This document shows positions 41,420 through 50,658 of a stretch of DNA of 64,000 bases, piece by piece (positions within the stretch are counted from its first letter, which is position 1; each line of letters opens with the position of its first letter). The translations under genes and the position numbers were made by a program. The stretch lies in the NCBI RefSeq assembly GCF_014647835.1, contig NZ_BMPY01000016.1:62001-126000 (forward strand). The letters are read 5' to 3'. The notes under the pieces were generated by a model, which did not search any database, was not told the DNA's origin, and was given only the letters and a program-made list of their open reading frames with translations. The DNA comes from Microbispora rosea subsp. aerata. GTDB taxonomy: Bacteria > Actinomycetota > Actinomycetes > Streptosporangiales > Streptosporangiaceae.

Positions 41420-43114
41420 TCAGGCGCGCAGCTCGGGGAACTGGTCGTCCCGCCACTCCCCCGGCAGCGGCGTGCCGGCGTCCGCGGCGTCGGCCTCCCT
41501 GGCCCGCAGCTCGACCCGCCGGATCTTCCCGGAGATGGTCTTGGGCAGGTCGGCGAACTCGAGACGGCGGATCCGCTGGTACGGCGCGAGCCGCTCGCGG
41601 GCGTGCCGCAGGATGGCCGCGGCCGTCTCCCGGTTCGGCTCCCAGCCCGCGGCCGGCATCACGTACGCCTTGGGCACGGCGAGGCGGATCGGGTCGGGGG
41701 CGGGCACGACCGCCGCCTCGGCCACGGCGGGATGCTCGATGAGCACGCTCTCCAGCTCGAACGGCGAGATCTTGTAGTCGGACGCCTTGAACACGTCGTC
41801 GGTGCGTCCCACGAACGTGATCGAGCCGTCGGCGTCCCGGACCGCGACGTCGCCCGTGTGGTAGAGGCCCGCGGTCATGGCCCCCTCGTCGCCGTCCAGG
41901 TATCCGGTCATCAGGTTGACCGGGTCGGCGGCGAGGTCGAGGCAGATCTCGCCCTCGTCCGCCGGTTCGCCGGTCACGGGATCGATCACGACGACCGGGA
42001 CGCCGGGCAGGGGGCGGCCCATCGAACCGGCCTTCACGGGCGCTCCCGGCGTGTTGCCGATCAGCGCGGTCGTCTCGGTCTGGCCGTACCCGTCGCGGAC
42101 GGTCAGCCCCCACGCCCGCTCCACCTGGGTGATGACCTCGGGGTTCAGCGGCTCTCCCGCGGCGACCGCCTCACGCAGGCCGCCCGGCCGGTCGCCGAGG
42201 TCGGCCTGGATGAGCATCCGCCACACGGTGGGCGGCGCGCAGAACGTGGTGACCCCGGCGCGGCGGAGCTGCCCGAGCAGTGCGGCGGCGTCGAACCGGG
42301 AGTAGTTGTACACGAACACCGTCGCCTCGGCGTTCCACGGCGCGAAGAAGCAGCTCCAGGCGTGCTTGGCCCAGCCGGGCGAGCTGATGTTGAGGTGGAC
42401 GTCGCCCGGGCGCACCCCGATGAAGTACATCGTCGTCAGATGCCCGACCGGGTAGGACACCTGGGTGTGCCGCACGAGCTTCGGCCTGCTCGTCGTCCCC
42501 GACGTGAAATACAGCAGCAGCGGGTCGCCGGGGGCCGTCGCGGTCTCGAACGGCTGCGGCTCCGGCGTCGCGTAGGCGTCGCCGTACCGGAGCCACCCAT
42601 CCGCCTCGCCCACGCAGACGCGGCCGTAGTCTCCCGGCACCGCGTCGAACTTGCGCGTGTCGGACGCGTTGGCGATGACGTGCCGGACCCGGCCCCGCCG
42701 CACACGGTCGGCGAGGTCCGCCGGGCCGAGGGCGGTCGTCGCCGGCATGATCACAGCCCCGAGCTTCATCACCGCCAGCATCGACTCCCACAGCTCGACC
42801 TGGTTGCCGAGCATCAGCAGCACGTGGTCGCCCTTGCCGACGCCCCGGGCGGCCAGCCACGCCGCCACCTGATCGGATCGGCGGGCCATCTCGTCGAAGG
42901 AGTAGCGCCGCTCCGAGCCGTCCTCCTCCACGATCCACAGCGCCGTACGGTCGTTTCCCCGCGCGATCGCGTCGAACCAGTCCGTGGCCCAGTTGAACCG
43001 GTCGCCGAAGACCGGCCACGCGAACTCGCGCGCCGCCCGCTCGGGCTCCTCCCTCAGGCGCAGCAGCAGGTCGCGGGCTTGCCGGAAGAGGTGGATGCTG
43101 GTCGTCTCGCTCAC
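41420..43114 (-). CDS. medium-chain acyl-CoA synthetase (AMP-forming)
   Basis: 564 residues from the GTG at 43114, with AAAGGAG upstream. ANL superfamily adenylating enzyme: ATP-binding A3 YFTSGTTSRPKLVRHTQ, A5 DGYGQTETT, A7 YHTGDVA, A8 hinge GRTDDVFKASDYKISPFELE and the catalytic Lys in LPKTISGKIRRVELR. The N-terminal FNWATDWFDAIA region and the VFKASDYKI hinge match the MACS/acetyl-CoA-synthetase-like group that activates medium-chain or aromatic acids. It lies just before the Wadjet operon on the same strand, separated by 58 bp from jetD, but is metabolically unrelated. Confidence 0.92.
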   Translation of the reverse strand: MSETTSIHLFRQARDLLLRLREEPERAAREFAWPVFGDRFNWATDWFDAIARGNDRTALWIVEEDGSERRYSFDEMARRSDQVAAWLAARGVGKGDHVLLMLGNQVELWESMLAVMKLGAVIMPATTALGPADLADRVRRGRVRHVIANASDTRKFDAVPGDYGRVCVGEADGWLRYGDAYATPEPQPFETATAPGDPLLLYFTSGTTSRPKLVRHTQVSYPVGHLTTMYFIGVRPGDVHLNISSPGWAKHAWSCFFAPWNAEATVFVYNYSRFDAAALLGQLRRAGVTTFCAPPTVWRMLIQADLGDRPGGLREAVAAGEPLNPEVITQVERAWGLTVRDGYGQTETTALIGNTPGAPVKAGSMGRPLPGVPVVVIDPVTGEPADEGEICLDLAADPVNLMTGYLDGDEGAMTAGLYHTGDVAVRDADGSITFVGRTDDVFKASDYKISPFELESVLIEHPAVAEAAVVPAPDPIRLAVPKAYVMPAAGWEPNRETAAAILRHARERLAPYQRIRRLEFADLPKTISGKIRRVELRAREADAADAGTPLPGEWRDDQFPELRA

Positions 43115-43172
43115 GGTGACTCCTTTGTCGCGCAGGCCATGCAGGTCAACGTACGACCGTGTCTCGTGCGTG

Positions 43173-44441
43173 TCACCCCCGCAGGTCCGCCAGCAGGGAG
43201 TCGGCGACGGCCTCCTCATAGACGGCGATCCCCCGCTCACGCATCGCGTCCGCGAGAGCGGGATCCCAGGGCGTCGGCCCCGGCCGCCCGGTGAGCCGCA
43301 GGTGCTCGTCGCCCTCGGGGAGATCGCCGAGGTTCGCGAGACCGGCGAGGTAGTCGGCGGCGGACATGCGCCAAAGCCGCGCGCCGTGCCGTCGCGCGGC
43401 GGCGCCGGCCATGTCCACTCCCGGCCAGTCGAAGTCGCCGTGGTAACGCAGGCGGGCCCCGCCGCGTACGGCGACCGCCGCCAGCCGGTGGAAGGCCGTG
43501 GACGGGCGTCCCTCGGTGCAGATGAGAGGCGGGCATCCCGGCCCCAGTTCCGCCGCCGCGCGCCGCAGGACGGCGGGGTTCTCGCACACGTAGACCACCG
43601 GGGCGCGCAGGGCGATGGGGAAGGCGTCGAGCTGGTGCAGGGTGACCTGGAACGGCGTGCCGAAGCGGGCCGCGCCGGTCAGCCACTCCCCCAGCCCCTC
43701 GCCCTCCGCCGGCAGGTTCAGGACGAGGATACGGCTGGCGAGGTCGTCGACGACGACCTCGTGGCGATCCCACAGCTCACGGCGTTCCTCGGCGGTGCCC
43801 GGGGCGGGAACGCCCGCGCGGATCGCCAGGGCACGCGACATCAGGGTGGACAGGGTGGCCGGATGGTCGAGGGCCTTGGGATGGCCGGTGATCTTGGTGG
43901 CCAGCTCGGCGAGAGTGATCTCCGCGTCGCCCTCGGGCCGCGCCTCGAGAAACTCCAGGACGCGGGCGGCCCGGGCGAGGGCCCCGGCCGTGCCCGGGCG
44001 GCGGGCGAGCTTGGTCACGGTGCCGTCCCGGCTGACCTCGTCGAGCCATTCGCGGTACCACTGCGCGCCCTCATGCAGCGGGCTCTCCTTCGCGGGCCGC
44101 AGGGCCTCGTCGCGGGCGGCGCGTGCGCGGGCCGCCTCGAGGGGCCGGTTGCGCAGCGGCCCGCCGAGGGTCTCCAGCAGGTCGGCGAGGCCGAGGCCGG
44201 TGCCGTCGCGTACGGCGGCGTCGAGCTCGCGCAGCGTTACGCTGATGCGTTTGACGCCGGGCTCGCGGTAGCGGCCGGTGATGCCGATGAGGGCGTTACG
44301 TTCCGCCTCGTCGGGCTTGTCGACGCCGACCGAGCCGTCCAGGCTGCCGCCGTTGCGTTCCAGGCGGCGCCGCGCGGCCTGGAACAGGCGGCGATACTCC
44401 GGCCCCCGGTAGCGCTCCACCGTCTGTGCGGCCACGGTCAT
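43173..44441 (-). CDS. jetD: Wadjet nuclease subunit JetD (TIGR02679 type)
   Basis: 422 residues. The N-terminal 200 residues are helical and contain a DUF3323-like region; the C-terminal DUF2399 domain is a Toprim fold related to topoisomerase VI and Spo11, with the catalytic Glu in VYVCENPAVL near 286 and the acidic pair in YHGDFDWPGVD near 338. JetD cuts DNA that the JetABC motor has looped, which linearises small circular plasmids. Its ATG overlaps the jetC stop (ATGA), so it is the last cistron of a coupled operon. Active residues appear intact. Confidence 0.93.
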   Translation of the reverse strand: MTVAAQTVERYRGPEYRRLFQAARRRLERNGGSLDGSVGVDKPDEAERNALIGITGRYREPGVKRISVTLRELDAAVRDGTGLGLADLLETLGGPLRNRPLEAARARAARDEALRPAKESPLHEGAQWYREWLDEVSRDGTVTKLARRPGTAGALARAARVLEFLEARPEGDAEITLAELATKITGHPKALDHPATLSTLMSRALAIRAGVPAPGTAEERRELWDRHEVVVDDLASRILVLNLPAEGEGLGEWLTGAARFGTPFQVTLHQLDAFPIALRAPVVYVCENPAVLRRAAAELGPGCPPLICTEGRPSTAFHRLAAVAVRGGARLRYHGDFDWPGVDMAGAAARRHGARLWRMSAADYLAGLANLGDLPEGDEHLRLTGRPGPTPWDPALADAMRERGIAVYEEAVADSLLADLRG

Positions 44442-47400
44442 ATGCCGGCCTCCACCTCGTCGGTGTCGTCGTCGCCGTCGGGGGCGAGGAGCGTGCCCTC
44501 GGTGAGCGCGGGCGCGCGGCGGCTCGGCCGGAAGCCGAGCAGCGTCTCGGCCAGCTCCTCGTTGCCGGAGAACCCGGCGTCGGCGTCGATGGTCTGGGCG
44601 CCGTCCCAGAGCATCAGCATCGCCGAGACCACGTGCGCGCTCTTGTCGTGGTGCATGTCGTAGTGCGCGGCCATCGGCACGGTGTCGAAGTGGATCCACA
44701 GGTCGTGGCCGGTCATGAACAGGTCGAGGCCGAACTTCACGGTCAGGCCCAGCAGCTCGGGCTTGTACCGGTCGTCGATGCCGGCGAACGCCTCGTCCAG
44801 CGCGATCATGCGCGGGCACGTGGGCTTGGCGGACGAGTAAAGAGCGTTGGCCGCGGCGAACAGCGGGAGGTGGATGGCCGCCGACTTCTCCCCGCCCGAC
44901 ATCTCCTCGTGCTTGGCTCGGGTGAGCTTCACCTCCTTCTCCCCGGGCACCGCGAGCACCAGCTCGAAGCTGTACCAGGAGCGGTAGTCGAGCACGTCGG
45001 CCAGGGCCTGCTTGTAGGTGGCACGCGGATGGGAGGCCCGGTAGTCGCGGATCATCTCCCGCAGCAGGCCCCGCAGCTCGGCCAGCCCGGCCGCGCCGAG
45101 CCCCTGCGCGTCCCGGTCGAGGAGCCGCGCGACCGCGACCTGCTTGTCGTTCAGCCTGTCCGAGCGGCCCCACCGGATGCCGATCCTGGTGCCGGACGAC
45201 ATGGGACGTGACCGGGTGTCGTCGTTCATCCCGCGCACCAGGTCACGGGCGGTGCGGACCCGGTCGTGCACCTGCTGGGCGAGCGCGGTGAGCAGCTCGT
45301 CTTCCAGCACGGTCCGCTCCCGCTCCTCCAGCAGGAGCGCCTGCTCCTGGACGCGGTCGGCGACGCGCCGGGCGAACGCGGCGACCGGATTGCGGCCGCC
45401 CTCGTCGCTGACGTAGACCATCACGACGCCCGTCGGGTCGTGCTCCAGGCGGTAGTCCTCGGCGCAGCCGTCGAGCGCGTCCTGGAAGGTCCGCAGCGAG
45501 GCCGACAGCCGGCTCGCGGTGCTCTTGAGCGCGCTCTCCCCGGGCACCCGGATGTCGGCCATCTCCGCGGCGAAGGCGTCGAGCAGCGCGGCCACGTCGC
45601 CCGGCAGGACCCGGCCGATCAGGGCGGCGGGGTCCGGCGGCGGGCCGTCCCCCTCGACGTTCCTCTCGCCGGCCTCCTCGACGGCGCCGGAGCGGGCGGA
45701 CAGCTCGGCCGCGACCGACGCGGCCGCCTCCGCCGGTTCGGGCCAGCCGACGTGCGCGGGCCAGGGGGCCGTGGCGGTGACGCCGAGCAGCGGGCGCAGC
45801 TCCAGATGGGCGTACGGCCCGAACGCCGCGACGTGCTCGAAGAGGTGGCCGAGCGCTTGAGCGAGGGACGCCTGCCCGTGTTTGAGGTCGTTCTGCGCGA
45901 CGATGAGCGCCTCGTTCTCCCGCGCTGCGGCGGCGGCGTGCTTGTCGTACCGCTCGCGGACCTCGGCGAGGCGGCGTTCGGCCTCGCCGATCTGGGCGAG
46001 CACCTCGCGCAGCGGCGCGTCCAGGGCCTCCTCGCCCGCCCTGAGCTCCTCGACCTCGGCCCGGTGCTCCCGCTCCTTCTTCTCCAGGGCGCGGGAGGCC
46101 TCGTCGTGCCGGCCGCGCTCCCGGGCGATCGCGGCCTGCCGGGACGCCAGGTCGCGCTCCTCCGAGGCAGCCCGCTCGCGGCCGTCGTGCAGCCGCTGGG
46201 CCGTCGCGAGGAAGTCGTCGACGGCCCGCGCGACCGCGTCGATCTCCTCCTCGGCGACGGGCATGCTCCTTTCGGCCGCGACCTGCCGCAGCCGCCGGCG
46301 TGCCGCGTCGACCTGCGCCACCGCCGCGTCGAGGTCGCGGCGGCGGTCCGCGAGCACCGACCTCGCCTGGGCCAGCAGCGCGGACTCGCGGGACACGCGG
46401 GTGACCGCCGCGACGACCTCCGTGACGGACGGCAGCTCCCGCCGGGCCCGGGCGAAGTCGTCAAGGCGGCGGTTCACACGCGCCAGATCCCGCTCGGCGT
46501 CCTCGTGCGCCCGGCTCGTCTCCGCGATCATCTCGTCGTACTCGGCGAGCCTCGCCGCGCGGCGATTGGCCCGGTTGGTGGCGCCGATGAACTCCGGCGA
46601 CGCCTTCGGCCGGGCGCCGAGCAGCACGCCGAGCCCGAACTGGGCCCGGCCGGTCACCGTGGGCGCCCGTCCGGGCGCGGCCGTGCCGGAGAGCGCGACC
46701 GACCGCAGCACGTCCATGACGACCGCGGCGGGCACCAGGTCTTGCTCCTCGGGCACGAGGACGTCGGCGAGCGTACGGCCCGGCGGGCGGCTCTCCTCGG
46801 GAAGCGGGACCAGGTAGCCGTCGGCTTCCAGGGCCTCCACGGCGTCGAGGGTCTGCCGCGCGTCCGGGTGCACCCAGGCGGTGAGCAGGCCCGCGCCGTA
46901 CAGAGCGCCTTCGAGACCGGCGGCCTCCTGCTCGCCGAGCCCGTCGGCGAACCGGACGAGCCGCCACAGGGGCGCCCCCGGGCGTCCGTCGCGGCTCGCC
47001 GTACGGCGGTCGTCGGGCGGCGGCGCCTCGTCGCGTTCCGCCGCGATCTCCTCCCGCTCGCGGCGCAGGCGGACGAGGTCGGCGGCGAGGTCGCGCACCC
47101 GCGCGGACAGGCGTTCGGCGGCCCTGGCCGTCTCGGTGCGCCGTTCCTCGGTCCGCTCGCCGTAGACCTCGGCCAGGGAGGGCGCCCCGGCGTCGCCGGC
47201 GTGGTCGAGAGCCTCCGCGAGCGCCGCCACGTCGGCCGGCCCGGCCACCGCCCCATCGTCGTCCGCGTGCGCACCGCCCGCCGACGTGCCGGCCGCGCGC
47301 ACATCGCCCGCCAGCGCGTCATCCGCACGCGCACCGCCCGCCAGTGCGTTGTCCGCAAGCGCGTCGTTCGGGAGCGGGTCCCCCATGTGCGGATCGTCCG

Positions 47401-49120
47401 CGAGCGTGTCGTCCGGATGCGGGCGCTCACCGTTCAGGTGCCCCCGGAGAGTGCGGTCCGCGAGCGTGTGATCGCGGCGGTCGTGCTCGCGGTGTGCGCG
47501 CGGCGGAAGCGCCGGCGCGGAGCGGGCGCTCTCCGGCACCTCGCTCTCCGTACGCTCGCCTTCCGGGCGCTCGCCTGTTTGACGCTCGCCTTCCGGCGGC
47601 TCATCGCCGAGGCGCTCGGGCGCGCGGGCCCAGCGGGCGGCCCAGGCGTCGAGTGCCTCCCGCGCGAGACGGCGCTCCGTCGCGAGAGCGGCGTCGGCGG
47701 CCTCGCACCGCCGTTCCCGTTCCTCGACCTCCTTGTCCGCCTTGTCCAGGTCGGTCTCCGCCCGCAGGCGGTCCCGCTCCGCCCCGGCCACCCTGGCGAT
47801 CTCGTCGCGGACCTTGGCGACGTCGTCCCTGCGGGCGGCGGCACGCGCCTTCGCGGTCGTGAGCAGGTCTTCCCCGGTGTCGGCAGGGCCGTCCCCGTCA
47901 TGGGATATCCCGGCCCGCTCCGCGGCGTCGGCGAGGTCCGTGGCGTGGCGGAGGATGGCCGCCCGCGCGCCCTCCAGCCGCTCCGCGAGCTCGCCCGCCT
48001 CGCTTTCCAGCGCGGCCAGGTGCTCGGCGTCGGACGCCAGCCGGGTGCGCTCCTGCTCGATCTCCTCGCCGGTCTTGGCGATCTGGCGGCGGCGCAGGTC
48101 CAGCTCACCCTGCGCGCGGTAGGCGTCGTCCGCGCGCAACGCCGCGAGGCGGCGCTCCAGCCCTTCCCGCTCGGTCTCGGCCTCGGCGGCCGCCGTCGAG
48201 GCGGCCTCGCGTGCCGCCGCCGCCTTCCTGCGCGCCTCCTCGGCCCGCACGAGCGTCCGTGCGTGCTCCACCGCGCCGTCCATCTCGACCTGGATGCGGG
48301 CGAGCCGGGCCTTCGCGTGGGTGCGCAGGTAGGCGACGTAGTCGGTCAGGAACGCCTTCACCGCCGCGTCGGCGACGGCGAAGTCGTCGAACTGCCTCTG
48401 GACCGCCGCCAGGTTCTCGAAGTCGCGGGCCGCCTGGTCGACCAGCTCCTCGTCGATGGGGCTGAGACCCGAGGTGAGCGTGGCCGAGACCTTGTCGGGG
48501 TCGAGGTCCTTGGCCAGCAGCGGGCGGCGCAGCGCCAGCAGCAGGTCGAGGAGCTGGGTGTAGCGCTCCCTGCCCAGCCCGAACAGCCGGGCGTCCACCG
48601 CGTCCCGATACTGGGTGGCGGTCTCGCTGTGGGCGTCCGGCCCGAGGACGGCCTTGAGCTGCCGCTCGGTGAGCGGCCGGGAGTCGGGCGCGATCAGCCC
48701 GAAGTCGACGCCGAGCCGCTTGTCGGTGACGAAGAACGAAGTGCGCACCCCGTCCCTGTGCCGGTGCGCGCGGATGCCGATGATCAGCGTGACGGTCTCG
48801 TCGGTCTCGGAGGGCTCCGCCGCGATCGGCCGGCGGGCGAACTCCATCCACACGTAGCCGTACTCGGCCTCCTGCCCCCGGTAGAGCAGGTTGGACTTCA
48901 TCGTGCGGTTCTCCCCGCTGAACGGGTCGAGCCGCCGGGCGTCCGCCACGCCGTCCAGGATGAACGGGAAGAGCACCTCCAACGCCTTGGTCTTGCCCGA
49001 GCCGTTGTGCCCGCGCAGGACCAGCCGCCCGTCGGCGAAGACGAACTCCTCGTCGACGTAGTCCCAGACGTTGATCACACCGGCCCGGCTTGGCCGGAAC
49101 CGGTCGCTCGGCGGCGTCAT
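44438..49120 (-). CDS. jetC: Wadjet SMC-like ATPase JetC (TIGR02680 type)
   Basis: 1560 residues. The N-terminal head has Walker A LVLRGHNGSGKTKALE near 37. Long coiled-coil arms follow (for example RRKAAAAREAASTAAAEAET and the return RRRDLDAAVAQVDAARRRLR). The C-terminal head has the ABC signature MSGGEKSAAIHLPLF and Walker B PRMIALDEAFAGID. It is the loop-extruding motor that measures circle size with JetA and JetB. Residues about 501-624, within the coiled coil, are a low-complexity insert ending in a pentapeptide array, which helps make it longer than I would expect of this family. ATG 49120 overlaps the jetB stop and follows GGAGGAGG; GTG 49123 is equally placed. Confidence 0.93.
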   Translation of the reverse strand: MTPPSDRFRPSRAGVINVWDYVDEEFVFADGRLVLRGHNGSGKTKALEVLFPFILDGVADARRLDPFSGENRTMKSNLLYRGQEAEYGYVWMEFARRPIAAEPSETDETVTLIIGIRAHRHRDGVRTSFFVTDKRLGVDFGLIAPDSRPLTERQLKAVLGPDAHSETATQYRDAVDARLFGLGRERYTQLLDLLLALRRPLLAKDLDPDKVSATLTSGLSPIDEELVDQAARDFENLAAVQRQFDDFAVADAAVKAFLTDYVAYLRTHAKARLARIQVEMDGAVEHARTLVRAEEARRKAAAAREAASTAAAEAETEREGLERRLAALRADDAYRAQGELDLRRRQIAKTGEEIEQERTRLASDAEHLAALESEAGELAERLEGARAAILRHATDLADAAERAGISHDGDGPADTGEDLLTTAKARAAARRDDVAKVRDEIARVAGAERDRLRAETDLDKADKEVEERERRCEAADAALATERRLAREALDAWAARWARAPERLGDEPPEGERQTGERPEGERTESEVPESARSAPALPPRAHREHDRRDHTLADRTLRGHLNGERPHPDDTLADDPHMGDPLPNDALADNALAGGARADDALAGDVRAAGTSAGGAHADDDGAVAGPADVAALAEALDHAGDAGAPSLAEVYGERTEERRTETARAAERLSARVRDLAADLVRLRREREEIAAERDEAPPPDDRRTASRDGRPGAPLWRLVRFADGLGEQEAAGLEGALYGAGLLTAWVHPDARQTLDAVEALEADGYLVPLPEESRPPGRTLADVLVPEEQDLVPAAVVMDVLRSVALSGTAAPGRAPTVTGRAQFGLGVLLGARPKASPEFIGATNRANRRAARLAEYDEMIAETSRAHEDAERDLARVNRRLDDFARARRELPSVTEVVAAVTRVSRESALLAQARSVLADRRRDLDAAVAQVDAARRRLRQVAAERSMPVAEEEIDAVARAVDDFLATAQRLHDGRERAASEERDLASRQAAIARERGRHDEASRALEKKEREHRAEVEELRAGEEALDAPLREVLAQIGEAERRLAEVRERYDKHAAAAARENEALIVAQNDLKHGQASLAQALGHLFEHVAAFGPYAHLELRPLLGVTATAPWPAHVGWPEPAEAAASVAAELSARSGAVEEAGERNVEGDGPPPDPAALIGRVLPGDVAALLDAFAAEMADIRVPGESALKSTASRLSASLRTFQDALDGCAEDYRLEHDPTGVVMVYVSDEGGRNPVAAFARRVADRVQEQALLLEERERTVLEDELLTALAQQVHDRVRTARDLVRGMNDDTRSRPMSSGTRIGIRWGRSDRLNDKQVAVARLLDRDAQGLGAAGLAELRGLLREMIRDYRASHPRATYKQALADVLDYRSWYSFELVLAVPGEKEVKLTRAKHEEMSGGEKSAAIHLPLFAAANALYSSAKPTCPRMIALDEAFAGIDDRYKPELLGLTVKFGLDLFMTGHDLWIHFDTVPMAAHYDMHHDKSAHVVSAMLMLWDGAQTIDADAGFSGNEELAETLLGFRPSRRAPALTEGTLLAPDGDDDTDEVEAGI
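47251..47417 (-). repeat. 15-bp minisatellite inside jetC
   Basis: About eleven imperfect 15-bp units (for example CGTCCGCGAGCGTGT, TGTCCGCAAGCGCGT, CGTTCGGGAGCGGGT on the plus strand). Translated, they give pentapeptides LADDP, LPNDA, LADNA, LAGGA, RADDA, LAGDV. The period preserves the frame, so copy number can change without inactivating the gene. Bases 47418-47620 upstream in the gene are a second low-complexity Glu/Pro/Arg stretch with GERPEGER-type repeats. Confidence 0.85.
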
Positions 49121-50658
49121 CACTCCTCCTCCTGCGCCGGCGCGTCCCGCGTCGGCGGGGCCTCGTGTACGGATGGATCCTCGGGTGCGGGCCAGGGCTC
49201 AAGCACGGGATCGTCGTGCGCGGACGGGGCCCCGGGCGCGGACGGATCCGGCCGCCGGGGTGAGTCCCCGTCCGGGAACGGGCCCCGGTCCGCGCCCAGG
49301 TCGGGCAGTGCCAGCGACAACTGGCCGCCCGAGGTCCGGGCGGGCAGCGCGGCCCGGATGTTGCGGTAGCGCAGCGCCGCGGGCAGGACGAGCACGCCGC
49401 CGGGCACCGGCCTGAGCAGCATCAGGTCGGCGAGGAAGCCGATGACGGCGTCGAGCAGCCCCCGGGGGTCCTGCTGCCAGGTGGTGGTGAACGAGGCCGC
49501 CCCGAACTCGTCGTACAGCTCGGTCGTCATCGCCTCGAGGCGGCTGCGCTCCACGAACGGCGCCTCGGCCGGCGCGGGCCGGTCTCCGGGGGACGGCGGC
49601 TCGGCCTCGGGCGCCGACCAGGCGAGCTCCGCGACGATCCCGTCGCGGGGCAGCCCCGCGTCCACCCGCGCGACGAGGTCGGCCTGGTCGTCGGCGAGCG
49701 CGGGCACGGGGAGGAGGTCCGGCACGTGCTCGGGGTCCTCCAGCAGGTCGGCGATCTTGGCGAGCAGGAGGCCGGCGGCCCGGCTCACCGCGTTGCCCCG
49801 GCCGGGGAACGGCCGGTCGGTGAAGACACCGGCGGGGTCGGCGAGCATGACGCCCTCCGCGCGCCGCTCCAGGACCAGGCCGGTGAAGCGGACGAGGTCC
49901 TCGGCGAGCCCCGGGGCACGCAGCGCGTCGGCCACCTCGGGGTCGACGTCGGCGTAGTACACCACGGGAAACTCGACCAGCAGACGCCGCGCCCGGCGGG
50001 CCGGGTTCGAGTGCGGCGGCTCGTGCACCAGGCCGGCCGCGCTGGTGAGGTGCTGGACGGGCCGGGCCGGTTTGAACAGCGCCGCGCAGATCTCGTGGTC
50101 GATGTCGTACAGCGCGTCGCCGCGCTCGGTGTCGCGCGCCCACCACTCCAGGCTGCCGTCGGACAGCCGCAGCGCCCCGCGGTCCACCAGCCACCCCAGC
50201 ACGTCGACGATGGCCGCCTTGTGCGCGCTGATCGCGGGGTCGAAGCCGAGCCCGTCGATGGAGTTGGCCAGCGGCGTGAAGGTCCGCACCAGGTCGGCCA
50301 GGCTGATCTCGATGCGGGAGCGCTGGAACGATCCGAGCACCAGGCACAGGTAGGCGAGCCTGCGCCGGTCGAACGGCTTGCCCTTCCGCGAGAAGATCGA
50401 GCGCTGCGTGGCGTCCAGGACGTCGAGGCGGCGGACCAGCCGCACGTGGTGGGTCGTGGCGATCAGCGTGTAGCCGAGCAGCTCGCGGAAGTCGCGCGTC
50501 ATCTCGTCGGCCCAGCGCAGCACCTGGTCGAGCACACCGGGCCGCGGCCGTTCCTTGGTGATCAGGTCGCAGGTCAGCACCCGGCGGACCGCCTGCTGGT
50601 AGGAGCCGAGGTCGGCCGCGGAGACGCCGGCGGCGACCCTGGTGCGAGGAGCGGTCAC
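49120..50658 (-). CDS. jetB: Wadjet subunit JetB (TIGR02678 type)
   Basis: 512 residues from the GTG at 50658, which overlaps the jetA stop (GTGA) and follows GGGAGG. The DUF2398 domain fills about residues 10-440: QQAVRRVLTCDLITKERPRP, the winged-helix region LAYLCLVLGSFQRSRIEISL, and the conserved EFPVVYYADVD strand. JetB is the kite-like subunit that bridges JetC heads and JetA. The last 60 residues are a Pro/Asp/Glu-rich disordered tail (APSAHDDPVLEPWPAPEDPS), probably a lineage-specific addition. Confidence 0.92.
   Translation of the reverse strand: MTAPRTRVAAGVSAADLGSYQQAVRRVLTCDLITKERPRPGVLDQVLRWADEMTRDFRELLGYTLIATTHHVRLVRRLDVLDATQRSIFSRKGKPFDRRRLAYLCLVLGSFQRSRIEISLADLVRTFTPLANSIDGLGFDPAISAHKAAIVDVLGWLVDRGALRLSDGSLEWWARDTERGDALYDIDHEICAALFKPARPVQHLTSAAGLVHEPPHSNPARRARRLLVEFPVVYYADVDPEVADALRAPGLAEDLVRFTGLVLERRAEGVMLADPAGVFTDRPFPGRGNAVSRAAGLLLAKIADLLEDPEHVPDLLPVPALADDQADLVARVDAGLPRDGIVAELAWSAPEAEPPSPGDRPAPAEAPFVERSRLEAMTTELYDEFGAASFTTTWQQDPRGLLDAVIGFLADLMLLRPVPGGVLVLPAALRYRNIRAALPARTSGGQLSLALPDLGADRGPFPDGDSPRRPDPSAPGAPSAHDDPVLEPWPAPEDPSVHEAPPTRDAPAQEEE

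Noticed and set aside
41420-44441. Acyl-CoA synthetase as a fifth Wadjet component
   Set aside because: It has its own ribosome site and a 58-bp gap from jetD, and belongs to a metabolic family not known to be linked with Wadjet.
47251-47417. CRISPR-like array in jetC
   Set aside because: The units are contiguous 15-mers without spacers and are translated in frame.
47251-47417. Classical pentapeptide-repeat (A[D/N]LXX) domain
   Set aside because: The register lacks the central Leu/Phe, so the right-handed quadrilateral helix would not form.
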